From positions 532,914 to 596,913 of the forward strand of contig VYZB01000278.1 of assembly GCA_013397455.1 (NCBI GenBank): a stretch of DNA of 64,000 bases, written 5' to 3'. This DNA is from Crotophaga sulcirostris. Its lineage: Eukaryota > Chordata > Aves > Cuculiformes > Crotophagidae. The position numbers and the translations under genes are program-made. The notes beneath the pieces are model-generated. The model was not told the origin of the DNA. It did no database searches and saw nothing but the letters and a program-made list of their open reading frames with translations. Of the stretch, positions 30,511 through 44,100 are shown in pieces (the stretch's first letter is position 1; each line of letters opens with the position of its first letter).

Positions 30511-33474
30511 GGAACATAGCCATGAGGAATACTTATTTATTTAAACGTGGTAGTTATTGGATTGTCAAACTCGACTTAGATATGATCCTTAGAAACATTA
30601 AACTTTTTGCTGCGTCTGAAACAATTCTCTCTCTTTTGAGTTTTAGTATCGACTACTGTTTAATACCCACTTGTTAATACCCACAGATTTTTGTGCTGAT
30701 ATATTGGTCTGCCTCAGGACCTTTTTCAGAATAAAGTTGTTATTTCCATGCATGTTTGGCTGCCTGTTCCTCAACAACTCTTACAGAGACCTGCTGAGAC
30801 TGAAACTTCACCCAAATACATCTCTGAGATGATTTATTGAAACATACTCTCTGAAATCCTACTCTTAGTCTAGATAGACTTCGTAAAATGTTCTGGGAAT
30901 TTTCATTGCTCTATTAGAGTTTCATATGCATCCTTTTATATCTTTGTCTTTTTCCCTTTCATTAATTGGTTACTCTGTGTCAAACCATCTCCCCTAAAGA
31001 ACATAAAAGTGGATGATAGAGAGTGCATCTTGCTACCATTCTTACTTTCTTTTCCCATGAGAGGCTTATTTTTTGAAGTTGGAAGAAGCATACTCTGCAC
31101 TTCAGATGCATATAACAGTTTCTAGGGTCAGTTAGTTCTTTTAAAGCAATCTTTTAAAAATTTATTTAGGTATTAGAGCAAAAACCAAGTTCACAGGATC
31201 AATAATAATCCTTTTGGTAAAGAGCCTAATAATCTTTATCTTCCTCAACCTCAAGGAGGAATATTGTTTGGAATGCAGAAATAATGAAAGAAGAACAATA
31301 ACTCAGAATTAACGATGAATGTTCAAAATGCTATTCTTAGTTTGTATCTGATGTTATTGTCCATCCTACTCTTGTTTCAATTTTAGGTGCCCTGAACATA
31401 TGTCATCTTCTAATTGGAAATGAACTGAGGGAGGTTCATGACCTTTTAAATGATCACAAGAAACGATGGGGCATGTGTCCGGTCATAAATAGTAGCAATC
31501 CAAATAAAGTAATTTTACACAAATGTCTTGGACCATAGACATTATAAATGTGTGTTTTCTGTCTTCCTAATGTGAAGTGAATGTTGTTCTCTTGATACAG
31601 TCTCTCTTCCTTTTTGTATTCATACATTTGAACACTAGCAGATTATGAGATGCTTCAGCACACATCTGTGTGACTCAGATTTCTGAACAAACATGATGGT
31701 GGCTAAATTGAAAATTGCATGCATACTGGGAGTGAGGATGGGATTTATCTCAGCTGATCAAACTCCTAGGAGCATGAAGTCTGTGGGATCATTGGACAAT
31801 CCAGGTATAAAAATAGCGCTCAGAGAAAATGAGAGCGTGGTAAGGTAATAATAATGGTGATATTTGTTTAAGGAGGAGTTTAAGGTGGTTCTCAGGCTGT
31901 GGACTTACTTTGATGGACAGATCAGATGATTTGTTGCAAACTTGAACATCAGCAGGTGAAAGTGTGGATGAAATGAAGGAAATCAATAGAAAAAGATTAC
32001 TAGAAGAAGGTGGTATGATTGTAAAAGCTTGAGTTATATAGTCCAATAAGATTAATAAAAATAATTTACGTATAATATCCAGTCAATCACTTGAAACTCT
32101 CAGTATCAGAAACACGAGGTTAGTTTCCAAAGTGGGTCGTCACTGGTATTCCAAAGGTCTTTTTTGTACTTTATATTGTTCCGCATATATGGTAATCTGA
32201 AAAAAAAGAAGAGAAAAGGGGAGCTGATTAAACTTTCTGACAGTACTAGTCTGTTAATGATATTGAAGATGATGGCTGACTAATCAGGAGACCTTATGAA
32301 ATAGGAAACAAAATGATCGATGAACTCACCTTACATAGGAGTGAAGCAATGCATATATGAAAAAAAATGCATTGATGGGCACTTACCTGACTATTTATAT
32401 TCAGGATCAATATAATCTGACTGTAATAGTTATGTGAAACAGCACAAATTAGAGTAAAAAAAAAATATCTCTGTACTTTCCCAAGTACATCTTTCTAACC
32501 TGCTGCTGATTTTTTTTGAAGGGCTTGGTGCTTACATGATACACAATAATGTGTATTTTGTGTTCCCTGACAGCGTTTAGTCTGCAGAAAATGCAGGTTT
32601 GTGTCAGCTTTTAGCTTGAGATCTTGTGTTGTTAGGACAAGCCAAAAGGATTATGTTTCTCGTCCTGATTGTCTTCCATAGATCTGGTGTTAGCTATAAT
32701 GGCTGCTGTTTTCTGTGTTAGTGGCTTATGTGATGTGTTGGCCGAGGAACATGGTCTGTGAAGGGAAGACAGAGAGAAAATTTTTTAATCTCCTGCTATG
32801 ATTCAAATAAATGCATCTACTCACTAAATCCTATTCCTTGAAATCCATACAAATATATTTTTTTAAAATAGATGAACGATGATGCAGGGTTTTTATTCAC
32901 TTGACAGATTGTGTTATGGGTATAATACGCAAACGGTTGCTTTTGGCTGGCAAAGTTATTTTCTAAGTAAGACAACTACGATGCCATACCTCCCTTGCTG
33001 CCTGTAGGCAGCTTGATTTCTCCTCATGATTCCCAGGGACATGCAACTTCCTTTCTCCCTGACCTCCTGGAGGTGTGCAGCACATAGCAGCTAACTTCAG
33101 GTTGGCTTCCCAGTAGTATTAAAGTGTAGTAATACCTCAAATTACTGCAAAATCCTGCAAGATTGTAGGTTAACTAAGGTGTATCCTGTCACTAATATAT
33201 TGCTAAAACATTGCCAATATTGCTAAACATAGTTTTTCTTAATTTTTTATGCTTATCATTAGTTTATGATCCATTTTTGAACTGTGGACTTTGGGAGTCT
33301 TCTGTGTTTTGCACCATTAAAATTGATTTATATTGACATACTCAAACATTCTAGTTATTAGACCACCTTTAGGTCAAGGTCAGTTTTTCCTGAGTCTTCT
33401 TGTTGTCTGAAAGGAATGTGTGAGCTCTTAAAAAATCTTAATAGCAGAACATATGAACAAATACTTTTAATTTA

Positions 33475-33492
33475 ATTTGCATGCATGCAAAT
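33475..33492. promoter_or_regulatory. 18-bp perfect palindrome of two inverted POU octamers
   Basis: ATTTGCATGCATGCAAAT is its own reverse complement. It contains ATTTGCAT (33475-33482) and ATGCAAAT (33485-33492), the POU/Oct octamer in both orientations with two bases between. Paired octamers allow cooperative binding of POU factors. The sequence is plain; activity is inferred and unproved. Confidence 0.55.
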
Positions 33493-36400
33493 ATCGTCTG
33501 CTTTTATTCCAGCCCTTTATCGAATTCTCAGTTTCCCTAGAATAGAAATTTCAGTTTTAAAAAACTTTTTATAATGTAATGTGATCTAGTAAATTTCATG
33601 ACATGATTTCTGGTAAATAGGGTCTTTTCAGAAAAAGCTTGTAAAGGCAGACAATTATTTTAAAAAGCATTTTTACTTAAAAAAAGCTCAGTGTTTTTAG
33701 TATGTATAGATTACATTAAATATATTTTAGTAAACGTTGAGATAAGAGGATTACAGAATTTTATCCCATATGCAATGCATCAGGAAATGCCAAGGGAACC
33801 TACATTTGATAAAAATGCTAATCACAGTCAGCTAGTTATACTTAGTTGAAAGAACTGCTGGGAAATAGTTTTCTGCACCTTAAGCTGTGTATGCAAGTAT
33901 TAAATGAGCTGGCTGGTAGCAGGTTATCTGTGTTTCTTCACTACTGTAAATCAAAAGATATATCTAAGCAAAGAAATCATTTGCATGTAAGAGTAACTGA
34001 AGATTTGTTGTACTGGAGTGCTTTTGACTGGCGTTTATTGTGTCGTGTGCACCAGCCCACATATATGGGAAAATGCGGAGTCATTTATTGTAAAGTTGTA
34101 AGAACGGAGCCAGTCCAGAAGCACATCTAGCTCAATATCTTGCCTCTATGAACAGACAGTAGCAGGAACCTACTGAAAAAAAGCAAAGAAAGAGAGCATC
34201 ATCCTTCCCTTCAGATAACCTTCCAGATTTGGCATGTTTAGCTACTTTGTGAACTGGAAAAATAATTTAGATAGCCATGTTTAGTGGCCACTGATGGACC
34301 GATGGTTTAGTTATCTTTTGTTTTTTGTTGTTTTGTTTTTTAAAACGATTATTTATATTTGTCTCACATTGCTACCTGAAGCAACGAATCTAGCAGCTTA
34401 GTTATATAAGAAGTTATCATCTTCTTTGCTTTGTAACTAGGGTAATTACGACATTTTTTGTTTTTTCTCTGTGGACCGTATGAAGTCTTGCTTACTTGAA
34501 ATTTTTAGGAAAGCAGTACTCAGTTGTTTGAGAGGAAGAAAGGTGAGTTCTACTAGTGAGTGAGAATAGGTTCAGAGGTGGGTATAGCATTTTGTGGCTG
34601 TTCTCAAACACAAAAACAACAGATGAAAGAGTGGTGATGAAGAGTACTTTATATGAGTTTATTCCCAGATATTTCCCAACTGACCTAAGTTAATAAAGTT
34701 TGGGTATAATTAAACCCTTGTATCTCTGTCTGGGAAAACGAAGTTTTACTCAGATGATCAGGAAGTCCCACTGACTCTATTACAAGTATTGGTTAGTTCT
34801 GGGAGTTAATTATTTGTTGATAATATTTAAAGTAACTAAACAAGCAATCCTCTGAAAATGCAGTTGTGGTTAGATTGCAGCAGAGTATACAGCACTCGGC
34901 ATATTTATGACGGTGAGAAGATTAACACTGCAACACTGAACATGTTTCAGATATCTTTATATTAGAATGCACTGAAAGTGGGCAGGCTGCAGGGAAATCT
35001 TAAGGCTGGAAGAAATGCCTTAAAATGGAAGATCTGAAGATTTCATTTTCTTTTGCTTATTAAAAAGTCTAATTATAGTCTGTAAGTATCTTTGTATACA
35101 GAAAATATTGAGTAAGTGGAGACTCAGTGATGTGTCAGAGACAAGTGTAATAAGATTTCTTTGGTAATGCACCAGTAAATTCATAGCTGAACTGAGGTAT
35201 GTATTTTTTGGAATAAGGATCACAATTACCAATAGAAAAAGCTTCCAAGAAAGATAGCTGATTGTCTATGTACTTTAAAGTCAGATGCCTTTCTGGAAAG
35301 CAGGTTAGCCAAATGCAGCTTAGGCTATAATCAGGTATAAACAATTGGGCTCAAAATTATATAATAGAAAGGCATTTAATGGCTTGTCATACAAACACAA
35401 GGCTAGGTAAGATGACCCAATTATCCCTCTGGTCCTTTAAGCCCAATGAATATATGAAAAATATTACTAATGAAAGCCAGATAGTCATCTTGAAAAATAA
35501 AACATATGAAAAACAAACATCATACTTGGCGATGATGCTACAAAACATAATTCAATGATACAGACAATTGCATTCACGGGAATCCAAATACCTGGTTGGA
35601 TGTTGATAAGAAAGCAGTATAAGAAATCCCAAGGAAAATTAGTTTTTCTTTTTTCATTCATGTTTTCTTTTTTTCCCCTTTTAAAAAAAGCTTTATTTCT
35701 TCCCTTTTTTAATTTTTTAATGGTGAAGAAATTTTGAAATACAAAATTTGAAGAATAGTATTTTCATTAATTTTTGAATCTTTCTGTTTGCACTGGTCAG
35801 CCTAGAGTTAATTTCTGGAATTGCCTACTTTTCAGAACTCACAGACATTTGCACAGATCTCCTGATTTCCAGTAGTAGTTGTTAAGGTTGGCATCCTCAC
35901 CGAAAGAGGTAACAATCAACAGTGAAGATGAAACTTCGCTGTTAATTGTTACTCCTCATTTTTTGCAGTAATTAAGTGCAATTTACTGCCATAGTACTCT
36001 AGTCTTTCATGGATTTTGAATATTAAGCTGTTAAAAACTCTTTCCAATATTACAATGGATAGGAGACAGTAAAAATGGCAATGTTCATTTTAATAACAGA
36101 AGCCTATGTAAAAGGCAATAACAAAAGGCAGCATGGGTAAGAACAGGGTTTGTCTGTTTATTTGGAATGACACTATTTAAAAAATGAAAACACGTTAGAT
36201 AGGACTAAAAAGTACCTCTTTTTCTTCTTAAATGAGTAACTGTAAATAAACGTATCCTAATTTTTTCTTTATAAGACTTCAGTCTGCTTATGGTAGGTCA
36301 TTAGCAATTTTCCGAAACGTGTGTACTCATGAATGTAAGCAACAAAATTCAGGAGAGATTCTGCCCCATGTAGAGGAGCAGGGAGCATTCTCCTTTCTTC

Positions 36401-37439
36401 TTTTGGGTGCAAGAGGGCCTCTTCTGAAAATGGAGGCAAGATGGGCCACTGTTCCAACGTCTGGCACAGAGTAAGATTAAGAACCAACAAATATAACTGC
36501 ACACCGTAGTGTCTGAACATATTTAATAGCAGTAGCTGGTAAGAGTCAGTGTGTTTTCTCAGTTATTTTTCATCAAACCATTTCTCTTTGTTGTGTCTGA
36601 AAGCAAGCAAGCAAGCTTAGTCCAGAACCTGAGACTGACTATATTCAGTTCTTGGTCAAAATGTAAGGTTTATTTGTTTTGAGGTATTCCTAGATTTGAG
36701 AGCACTTGAAGTGAGTTTGGTTTTTTAAGAATATCTTGTAACTTCTTTATTTGTAGCGCATGTTTTTATAGCAACCACTTTGTGTCAAAACCCAGGTGAT
36801 CATGCCTTTGGAAAAGAGAAAATAAAAATTTCCTTACCACAATTGTTCCTTCAGTTTGGACCCTTTTTTTGAAGGAAGTCTGACTTGAAAATCGTATGCA
36901 GTATTCATTTTTTATACAGTTTGAAAATTTGGGAACCATAAGTGTGGTTTTTTTGGTTTTTTGGTTTTTTGAATCTTGACTACTGTAATCTCATGCATTG
37001 TTTTTGCTCGTTGGAATTTTTCTATCTGCTTTTCTTTTTTTCTCCCATCTAAGTAATTATTTTTTAATTGGTGGACTAATATCTAATTTTTCTCTCTGAA
37101 GAGAGGTACTGCAAAGAAAACGTATTCTGGAATTTCTGGGAGTGCAAATTTGTGACCTCACAGTTACATCTGGCATAGTTTAGTATGGAATTACTCTTTT
37201 TCCCTTGGTGTTTACCCACAGAGGAAGGAATCCACTATGTAATCACGATTCCCTTTTAATTTTGAAATATGAAATAATTACAAATTTCCAATAATTTTAT
37301 TTACTAGAGTAAAAGTCAGGGAGTATTTGAATATTCCTTGTATGTGCTGTATTCTGTAGCTCAAGCTTAGTTAACTGTTAACAGTGGAGTGTATCACGCT
37401 AGAATCACCTCATCCTTAGAAGCAGTTGTCAGAAAAATA

Positions 37440-37700
37440 TGGGGCTGCCTGGTAGAATGTATTAGCCCAATACATTGTCTCCATTTTATTATGAAGCTGC
37501 TGGGGAAGCTGTGATATACAGCACTGTCATTACAGATCTATTGTTAGAAGGGTTCTACAGTCTTCTGTGCGCTGCCATTAATTTATAGCAGTAAACAATA
37601 TGTAGCTCTCCAACTGCAGCAAAGCAGAATCTTTTAATGAGGTGGATGTTATTACCACAATAAATCAGCGCATTCGTGTAATGTATAATTCAATGTGTGT
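37440..37700. promoter_or_regulatory. Candidate conserved non-coding element
   Basis: About 250 bp of complex sequence with repeated homeodomain-type cores: ATTAATTTATAG near 37576, CTTTTAATGAGGTGG near 37631, and ATAAATCAGCGCATTCGTGT near 37659. It also holds AATGTATTAGCCCAATACATTG near 37457, which contains the inverted pair AATGTATT/AATACATT. Few runs, and distinct from the neighbouring poly-C. It suggests an enhancer, but only inter-species alignment can decide. Confidence 0.3.
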
Positions 37701-37769
37701 ATTCCCACTGTAACTTCTCTGAGTAAGCTGATAGTGTATCATTGTCAGTGCACAGCTCCACAGTTCTTT

Positions 37770-37786
37770 CCCCCCCCCCCCCCCCC
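37770..37786 (+). repeat. C17 homopolymer
   Basis: An uninterrupted run of 17 C (17 G on the other strand). It is rare in AT-rich intronic DNA, likely length-polymorphic and prone to sequencing or assembly error. Confidence 0.95.
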
Positions 37787-39706
37787 AAGCTTTCTTTCAT
37801 TTGGGGACTTTTTTTATTTGCTTGCAAATAAATGTGACATGTCTTGATAGCTGTCCTGTTGCAGGCTTTAGAAACCAACTGTAACAATAACAGCCAAGAT
37901 CAATACTGTGGATTCTGGCTATATGGATCTCTGCATGATACCTTTTTTTTTTTTTTGAAAAGAGAATGAAATCAATTCTAATTGTGTTTAGCTTTATATT
38001 CAAGGAATGTAATTCTATAACTATTGATTTGGGCTATACTCATTTGGAGAGTAATAAAAATAGGGGCAGATAAATAGAATACATAAATTGTTACAGAACC
38101 ATATAGCACAACACTGTTTCTATTTTTAATTTATATAATTTGTCTACCAATGTCCTTCTTTCTTCTTTTTTTCCCTCAAGCATAGCTGAGCCTTTGGGGA
38201 AAATCAGTAGAGATGGAGATTCCAAAATGGTTCTCGCAACAAAGAGACTTCTTGGAATCTCTTTCATTCTTCCCTGGAATAAATTTCCTAAATCAGATAA
38301 AACCCCTTTTATACAGGAACCACTTCTTTTAAAGGGTTATATTTCAAATTAGTGAATTGCAAAAATAGTAATTAACCTAAGATGTTTTCTTTATCCTACT
38401 GCAATGTGAAAGCTGCTCTAAGTGAAAAATTGAATCTTAGGTCATTCATAGATCTAATCTGTCCTAGAAGAGAAAATACTTTGAAGCTTGTATGCCAAAT
38501 TTCATGTGAGCTGCAGAGAAGCTGTTGTTAGAATAATAATAACCTGAAGAGCAAGCATAGGGTTTCACTTGAACCATGCATGAATTAATGACTAGGTTAA
38601 TGATACTTTTGTTCAAGGACTGTTCTTTTAAAGTTTTACCTTACCTTGTGGTGTATTCTTAAGTATATTTATTCTTGCAGAACAAAAGGAAGACAATATT
38701 TTTGCATCTTCAGTTATACTTGAATGCATCCATTGTCTGTACAAATAGGCATCATTTACATTAATAACGTACGAACAGTGTGGACAATATGTTTTGTACA
38801 TATATACAAAGATATTTTAGACCTCTTACAGCATTTTACATGTGGAATGGTTAGGTTCACTTCTGGGTTTCTCAGTGATTTCTGTGACGTGTACTCAGTT
38901 TTCCAAATCCTTTATGGAAAGGTGTACTGAAGAAATGCATAGCTATAGATAATGAAGTGTTATATTCCTTACATTTAAATAAATCCTTGGGTGTTTATGT
39001 CTTAGGTAAGTGCTGGACAGAGAATAACAATGTTGGTGAAAGTGTGATGGACTTCTTTAGTCATACATCTGTTATTTGTTTCTTTTATGTCAGTGTTTTT
39101 AAATAGAAGTTCTGCTATTTTATTTGTCTATTTCAAAGTTTCAACTTTTATGCATTAAGTAAAACTTGTCTTGGGGTGGTAAATAGAAAGCATAGAAACA
39201 AAAATAGTAATATCAAAATTCCAAGTGCACTGTTAATGTTCTTCCACCTTATCAGTCACTATTTTCCCCTGCCAATGTATCTGAAGATGTTTCTTGTTGT
39301 TGCTTATCATTTGTTTAATAATGTATTCCATGTGCACACATATCCACAGGTGCACAAATTACCAACTTTTTGTCCAAGACATTTCACTGTGAAGCTGTTT
39401 TTAGTCATTGACTTGAATGTTAACTTGAATGTTACTCAGCAGTAAACAGGAATGAAGCATATAGGAATGCAAAAGAGACTTTTTTTCCATCTAGCCATGT
39501 GCATTTTCATGGAATCCTGGTTTGAAATACACAGATCTGTTCAGGTGCCTACAGAATCCAACATCTGCTTTTGCAAAACACCAGACCCAATCTTCTCCAT
39601 GTATGTTGGTAATTCTGGCTACCAAAAAACGCAAGGGGAGTATGATGTGATAATAGGTCATGTTATTTTCATTTACTTAATGTATTTATTTTTACAAACC
39701 TTGCAG

Positions 39707-39847
39707 CCTATAGGAGCTTTGAATCCAAAGAGAGCTGCATTCTTTGCTGAGAGATATGAATCATGGGAAGATGATCAGGTTCCAAAATTTCACTATGGCA
39801 CCCATTATTCAACTGCAAGTTTTGCACTCACGTGGTTATTAAGAATT
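39707..39847 (+). CDS. LRBA: LRBA internal exon 5 of 7 in window (BEACH domain)
   Basis: This 141-nt exon of 47 whole codons encodes [20 protein letters not shown], then [20 protein letters not shown] and LTWLLRI. The [16 protein letters not shown] and WLLRI motifs are core BEACH elements. This is the best exon for naming the gene: [20 protein letters not shown] fits LRBA, whereas NBEA, as I recall it, has YAERYETWEDDQSPPYHYN. The acceptor AG is at 39705-39706 after TTTACAAACCTTGC, and the donor GTAAGTA is near consensus. By chance the frame stays open 255 nt upstream and 57 nt downstream, making a 150-codon ORF at 39452-39904 that is not itself a gene. Confidence 0.97.
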
Positions 39848-41044
39848 GTAAGTATATCTTTAAAATATGCTTTTCTTTTAAATGATAGACAAAGTAATAA
39901 ATAGCTGGGAATGAATAACTGAAACTTAATGGCATAGGAGAGTACTGAAATTTTCTAGTAAGTGTAATCAGTAATGTAGGATAAATGTATTCCAAAGTTT
40001 GAGTGGAAGGTATTAATTTTTATGATACAGCCTTTTCAAATAAGTAAAGCTTTTTCTTTTTAAAAATTGTTTTTTAGCGTAGGTTCTTATACTACTTTAA
40101 ACATGGTTAATTTTCCTTCCTTACATATTTTCTGATCAGACCATGTACTGAACATTTGTGGTTCTTAATGAATGTATTTAATTTTCACCGCCTTATGAGT
40201 GTAAATGAGTTGGTTTCTGATGATCATGAAATTTTGTGATGTAAAAAAGAAATTTTTAAAAATCTGCTGCAATTTATATGGAAATAAATTTTGAGATGCT
40301 ACATATTGATAATATGTTGGTAAAACAATGCATTTTTCTGTGAAATTGAAAGACGATTTATCTCCTAGAAAGTAATTTCTTTGGGAAAGCATTAGCAGCA
40401 CATCATTAATTAAAGCTTGTTAGAATGTACAAGCATACATAAATCCTTGAAGTAATTTATAGCGCTTAGCTAATTTCAAGCAATTATCCACTAATATGTG
40501 CTTAAGTGTTCTTTAACTAAGAGGAGGCTTTTAAATCTTTCAAACATTTTTCTTTCCTAAATCATAAATTACATATTAAACAATAACAATCATATAGCTA
40601 TCAGTATTGAATGGTACCCTTTGTATTAATAGATTACCATGAACAAAATAAAATGTGTGTGTTATTTTTGTTACATGCTAGTTTACAAACTATCTAATGT
40701 AAAAATATTGAGCTTTTTCATGTTTTTGAGAGCAGTTTGTGTCACAACTAACTGTAGCTTCTCCTCCAGCCTGTAAATACTTTATTTCATTTCTATTTGC
40801 TTTTCTTTATGTGAATATATATGCATGAAGTAGGAATAAAAATCACTGATTGAACAAACAAGCATCAGTTTGTATTTCTCATTCTTGAATAATAGAATTA
40901 ACCCTTTGTAATTAATCATGCGTCTGCCAGAAGAACAGTATCATTAATAACCACACCCCAAAACAATAATGAATCCCTTTTTCCCCCTGAAATTCCGAAG
41001 GAAATACACTGCTGTTTTTAATTAATCTTTCCATATGTATTTAG
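39848..41044 (+). other. LRBA: LRBA intron, 1,197 bp
   Basis: Donor GTAAGTAT, acceptor TTTCCATATGTATTTAG. AT-rich and repeat-free as far as I can see. Confidence 0.9.
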
Positions 41045-41164
41045 GAACCCTTTACAACACTTTTCCTAAATCTACAAGGTGGGAAGTTTGATCATGCAGA
41101 TAGAACTTTTTCATCTGTTTCGAGAGCGTGGCGCAATAGTCAACGTGACACTTCTGATATCAAG
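41045..41164 (+). CDS. LRBA: LRBA internal exon 6 of 7 in window (BEACH domain)
   Basis: This 120-nt exon of 40 whole codons encodes [20 protein letters not shown], then [20 protein letters not shown]. The EP-FT-x-FL-LQ-GKFD-x-DR-F-S motif is diagnostic for BEACH domains. [13 protein letters not shown] favours LRBA over NBEA, in which the loop reads differently. Acceptor AG is at 41043-41044 and donor GTAAGAG follows AAG. It starts and ends in phase 0, so it could be skipped without a frameshift, though this would remove a conserved core segment. It covers residues 198-237 of the window peptide. Confidence 0.97.
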
Positions 41165-44100
41165 GTAAGAGCTTTCCTGAAAGGTATTAACACATTTTGT
41201 ACTCTGTCTGCCTTTATTGTAGCTGTATCCTAGGACCACAGGTTATGAAAAAGGGAAGGAAGAAGGTTGGGAGCTATCCTACTCTCTGGGAAAAGGTGCA
41301 AGGGAAATGACACATGGTTTTACTTCTGTTAGAATATTTCAGTGAATTATTTTGTAAAACTTCAGTAACCCTTTTTTAGCCTTGAGTCTGAAATAAGGCA
41401 AAATTGGCCTTTGTGCTGCAGGTATGAGTTTCACTGTCTTTTAGTTACTCTGCACAAGTTTCAAGCCTTTGAGAAATCAGTAGAAACTGGTATAGATTTC
41501 ATACTGTGTTCATGCTTCTGTCCTGCTCAGATAAGAATGTTGCAGTTAATATTCATATTACTTCGTGTAATTTTGGCTCTAAGCAACCAACCTCATTTTT
41601 GGACAGTTTCTGCAGTGGCGTATTTCCCTGTTTGACCATGACAAACAGGAGGAGTTTGTTCATAAGACTGGATGAGCAGCCAGGAAGGGGAATGAGATAG
41701 GATTTCCATAGGACATTTTGAAATAAAAAGTTAGAAAATGCAGTGTGCCATCTTTGTTGGAAATAACTGTATTCCCTATATTCCACTAGGGCGGTGAAAA
41801 CCAAGTTTCCTGATGCTCACTGTTCTGCTCTACCTTGCAAGTTTTTGTGAAATGCATGGCTGAAGTGCCTTATATGCCTGTAGAAGTTTTCCACATGCAG
41901 AATTGCGAAATAGTTTCTTACTAGTGCTTGAAAGTGTTTAGTTGACACATTCATCAAAGAGCCTGAATAAAGTAGTTTATTATGTCCTCCTGTAGTTAAT
42001 GGTAACATCATATTGTAGAATAGAATTATTTACTTATTAATTAAGAAAATTAAATTAGATATTGCTGTCACAATGAAACTAGTGTCAGAAGTCTTAATTA
42101 AATGGTATGTTCTGTGTTACTTTTTTTTGTCTATCAAGAATGTGTGATTGAAGCAGTAACTTCCGTGGGAAACAATCCATTGCCAGCTAGAATGTTTGCT
42201 TTACCCAACTTGCACAAGACATATACATATGTGCATGAATAAGTGTGTTTGGGAAGGAGGGAGAAGGAACACATGGAAGGAGTTAAATGAACACAGATCC
42301 CTCTGGTTTTGATCCCCACCTAGGGAAATGAAGTGTGTCCTATGTTTATTCTTCCTTTAGAGTTCGTTTCCCACCTAGTTTACAACCAAGAAATATAATG
42401 AAACACAACACCCATAATTTTAGACATATTCCCTGTAATCTTGGAGTATCGTTCTCTGTAATCACTTTATGGCTGTGCTTTCTCATGGTCTAACCTGAAT
42501 GGACTGAGTGCACCTTAACGTACAATATTGTAGTCAAGCAAATGACACTTTCCAGTTTAAGCAGAGTTCTGAAATTATTCCCATATAGTTCTGGACTGGA
42601 AAACTGCTTTCTGCATCACTATTATACTTCTAATTTATTCATTCTTTTCTAACATTAACATGTTTTTGAACTGTCTTTATTTGGTCCAAGATTTTCTTTG
42701 TATCTGCATGCGTGTAAGAATTTATTGTATGAGGACAGATCATGCCTGCCTGGGGAGACTATGTAGTTGCATTCAAAATTGAGATTTTATCTCATGGCAT
42801 TTTTAACAAAATCAGGCACTTGAGGGAGGCTTTACTTTTTTCACAGAGTTTAATAAAAAATATACTTTCTTGGATTCTCATTTGAGAGATGATGTCATGT
42901 ACTACAAAGTGATTATTACATATTTTTAAACCTATATATTCTATATGACTACTATAATCCAATGCTAACAATACAACTGGCATATTGGAAAAGGTGTTTT
43001 GTTTTGAGAATAATTTTCATTGTTGCATTTACATTGAAATTATGCAGAGCTGAAATGAAAAATAATAACATCAAGCCAATAAATAAGAACATTAAAGTAA
43101 AAAATGGCCTTCTAAAAAGTCTTCCTACAGAGGACTCTACATTATGTTCTAATCTTTCACCTCCACAGGAAACAGTTTTCTATCTTTAACAGAATTATGA
43201 GATACATACTGAATGTTGTGTATTCAGCAGACCAGTCAATTTGACTGAGTGCTGAAACATTTAAATGTATTAAAATAATTAGGATTTTCCCTTTTTTATT
43301 TCATAGATAGGTTACGTTTTACTGTTCTGTCTGGTATTTTAAGCAGATTCCTTAACTAATTTCTTTAGTCTTTATTTTCCCTTTCCAGTGTTTTAGGTGG
43401 AGTTGATGTATTGCTTTTTATGCTGAGTATTAAATATTTTTAAAGATTAAAAGATCTACTTGTATTAAGGTATTATATTATTTTCATTGTGATCTTGTGG
43501 ACTTGTTCTGAAGCAGCTAACTCCTTCAAAGATAAGTTCAAATCTAGGTGTGATGGGGAGGCTGCCACTTTCTTAGGTGCACGAAACACTTGACCCTTCT
43601 AAAGACCACGTAGAGCTTGTTTGTGTTCAACAGTAGATTCACTCTGGGAGTAGTCTTATGAACAAGAAAATTATTTAAGCTATAAAAGATGTCTTCTTAT
43701 TTCAGGGGAGTCACTAGATTGAATGACTTGAGGGAGAAATCTCTTGAAAATGTAGGTATGGATGGACATAGAAATGACTTTGCTGTAGTATCTACTGTCC
43801 ATAGCATTTAATCCATAGGAAACATGGGGTAGAAAACCTTTATTTCTCAACAAGTGAAAGGGTTTTAAGCTTTACCTTGCATTTTTCATGGGCTGAGAAC
43901 ATAAATGAAGTTGGCTGTTGTGGCAGATTGCATGGTACAAGGTTTTGTGACCATAAACTGTCTGGATTCCTATTGTTACTTCTACAACTGATGAAGACCT
44001 GACAGTTTAATGCATTGATTTATAAAAATACAAAAGAATTGGGAAACCACGTTTAAGACCTTGGAAGTGGCAGGCCAAAGTGAATGTTGTTATATACTGA

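Noticed and set aside
31386..31538. Exon-like 50-codon open frame after an acceptor-like CTTGTTTCAATTTTAG
   Set aside because: Its open frame is in the wrong phase for the preceding LRBA exon, which ends in phase 0; splicing to it would give a stop after two codons. The peptide matches nothing I recognise, and no good donor was seen. It could at most be a poison exon.
36601..36618. GCAAGCAAGCAAGC short tandem repeat as a CRISPR-like or regulatory array
   Set aside because: Only a few 4-bp units; a trivial microsatellite in a vertebrate intron.
39452..39904. 150-codon ORF as an independent gene
   Set aside because: Only 39707-39847 is coding; it is an LRBA exon with a clear acceptor and donor. 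The ends of the ORF are intron sequence that happens to stay open.
41411..41804. Cluster of overlapping ORFs on both strands after an LRBA exon
   Set aside because: Three mutually overlapping frames without homology, inside an intron; chance open frames.
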